Origin: an uncultured Bacteroidales bacterium | GTDB taxonomy: Bacteria > Bacteroidota > Bacteroidia > Bacteroidales > UBA932 | Assembly (NCBI GenBank): GCA_946415795.1 | Contig: CAMKTW010000101.1 | Span: forward strand, 1 to 6,140 | Length of the DNA stretch: 6,140 nucleotides | Reading direction: 5' to 3' | In this document: positions 5,973 through 6,140 of the stretch, piece after piece | Position numbering within the stretch: the stretch's first letter is position 1 | Layout of the letters: every line of letters starts with the position of its first letter | Translations under genes and position numbers: made by a program | The notes under the pieces: model-generated | Databases searched by the model: none | Seen by the model: the letters and a program-made list of their open reading frames with translations, nothing else | What the model was told of the DNA's origin: nothing

Positions 5973-6140
5973 ATGAATTTTGCAGAGAGACATATCGGCC
6001 CCAGGTGCGGACAGGTAGAGCAGATGCTTCGCAGCGTTGGCGCATCATCCCTGGAAGAACTCACAAAGCAGGCCATCCCGCACGACATCCTGCTGGAGAA
6101 GCCGCTGGAGCTTGATGCTCCCGTGGGAGAGGGGGAATAC
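5973..6140 (+). CDS. gcvP: GcvP, glycine dehydrogenase (decarboxylating), N-terminal part, 3' truncated
   Basis: GcvP is the PLP-dependent P-protein of the glycine cleavage system. It decarboxylates glycine and passes the aminomethyl group to the lipoyl arm of GcvH, leading to 5,10-methylene-THF and ammonia. Only the first 56 codons are here, open to the right edge; the full protein is usually about 950 residues, so the PLP lysine is not visible. The call rests on the N-terminal signature FAERHIGP (residues 3-10), which matches E. coli FIERHIGP, and the following QMLRSVGASSLEELTKQAIPHDI, which tracks the family pattern (EMLNAVGAQSL...VPKDI in E. coli). The ATG at 5973 lies 9 bases after the rodA stop. 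Family alternatives such as the split GcvPA subunit are possible from this fragment, but the RHIGP start is typical of the full-length form. Confidence 0.93.
   Translation, partial: MNFAERHIGPRCGQVEQMLRSVGASSLEELTKQAIPHDILLEKPLELDAPVGEGEY

Noticed and set aside
5403..5993. 196-codon minus-strand frame opposite the rodA 3' end
   Set aside because: Codon-aligned shadow of rodA that also crosses into gcvP; no start signal or recognisable domain.
5675..6115. 146-codon plus-strand frame across the rodA end and gcvP start
   Set aside because: It overlaps two well-supported genes in another frame and its translation is Arg/His/Gln-rich without a domain.

Overview
This window is a compact, one-directional block of core bacterial genes, and the gene content and protein features point to the Bacteroidota, most likely the order Bacteroidales. 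The reasons are the gene order purH-mreB-mreC-mreD-mrdA-rodA-gcvP, short gaps, A/C-rich leaders mostly without Shine-Dalgarno sequences, a MreB that reads like Bacteroidales MreB, and a RodA about 100 residues longer than the E. coli protein. The moderately high GC content and mostly CGN arginine codons do not suggest low-GC Bacteroides. The exact family is not resolvable here (a Muribaculaceae-like or Alistipes-like genome would fit).

Layout. Positions 3-305 hold the last 100 codons of purH (AICAR transformylase part of the bifunctional purine enzyme). After a 23-base A-rich leader, five elongasome genes follow on the + strand: mreB (329-1348), mreC (1355-2176), mreD (2180-2689), mrdA/PBP2 (2689-4527) and rodA (4527-5963). 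Gaps inside the cluster are 6 and 3 bases, and the last two junctions are 1-base stop/start overlaps (TGATG and TAATG). Nine bases after rodA, gcvP (glycine dehydrogenase of the glycine cleavage system) starts at 5973 and runs off the right edge in frame.

How the genes work together. MreB filaments on the inner face of the membrane organise MreC, MreD, the SEDS glycan polymerase RodA and its partner transpeptidase PBP2, which together build lateral-wall peptidoglycan and keep the cell rod-shaped. All active-site motifs that can be checked are intact: ATPase motifs in MreB, SxxK/SxN/KTGT in PBP2, and the conserved Asp and C-terminal signature in RodA. The two flanking genes are both tied to folate one-carbon metabolism: PurH uses 10-formyl-THF and the glycine cleavage system makes 5,10-methylene-THF.

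No stretch above 25 bases lacks a gene, and I see no RNA gene, mobile element, CRISPR array, intrinsic terminator or convincing promoter. I found no novel system. The points most worth a second look are a Shine-Dalgarno sequence built from the last arginine codons of mrdA, a Cys/His cluster near the PBP2 active site, and the extra membrane segment block in RodA.
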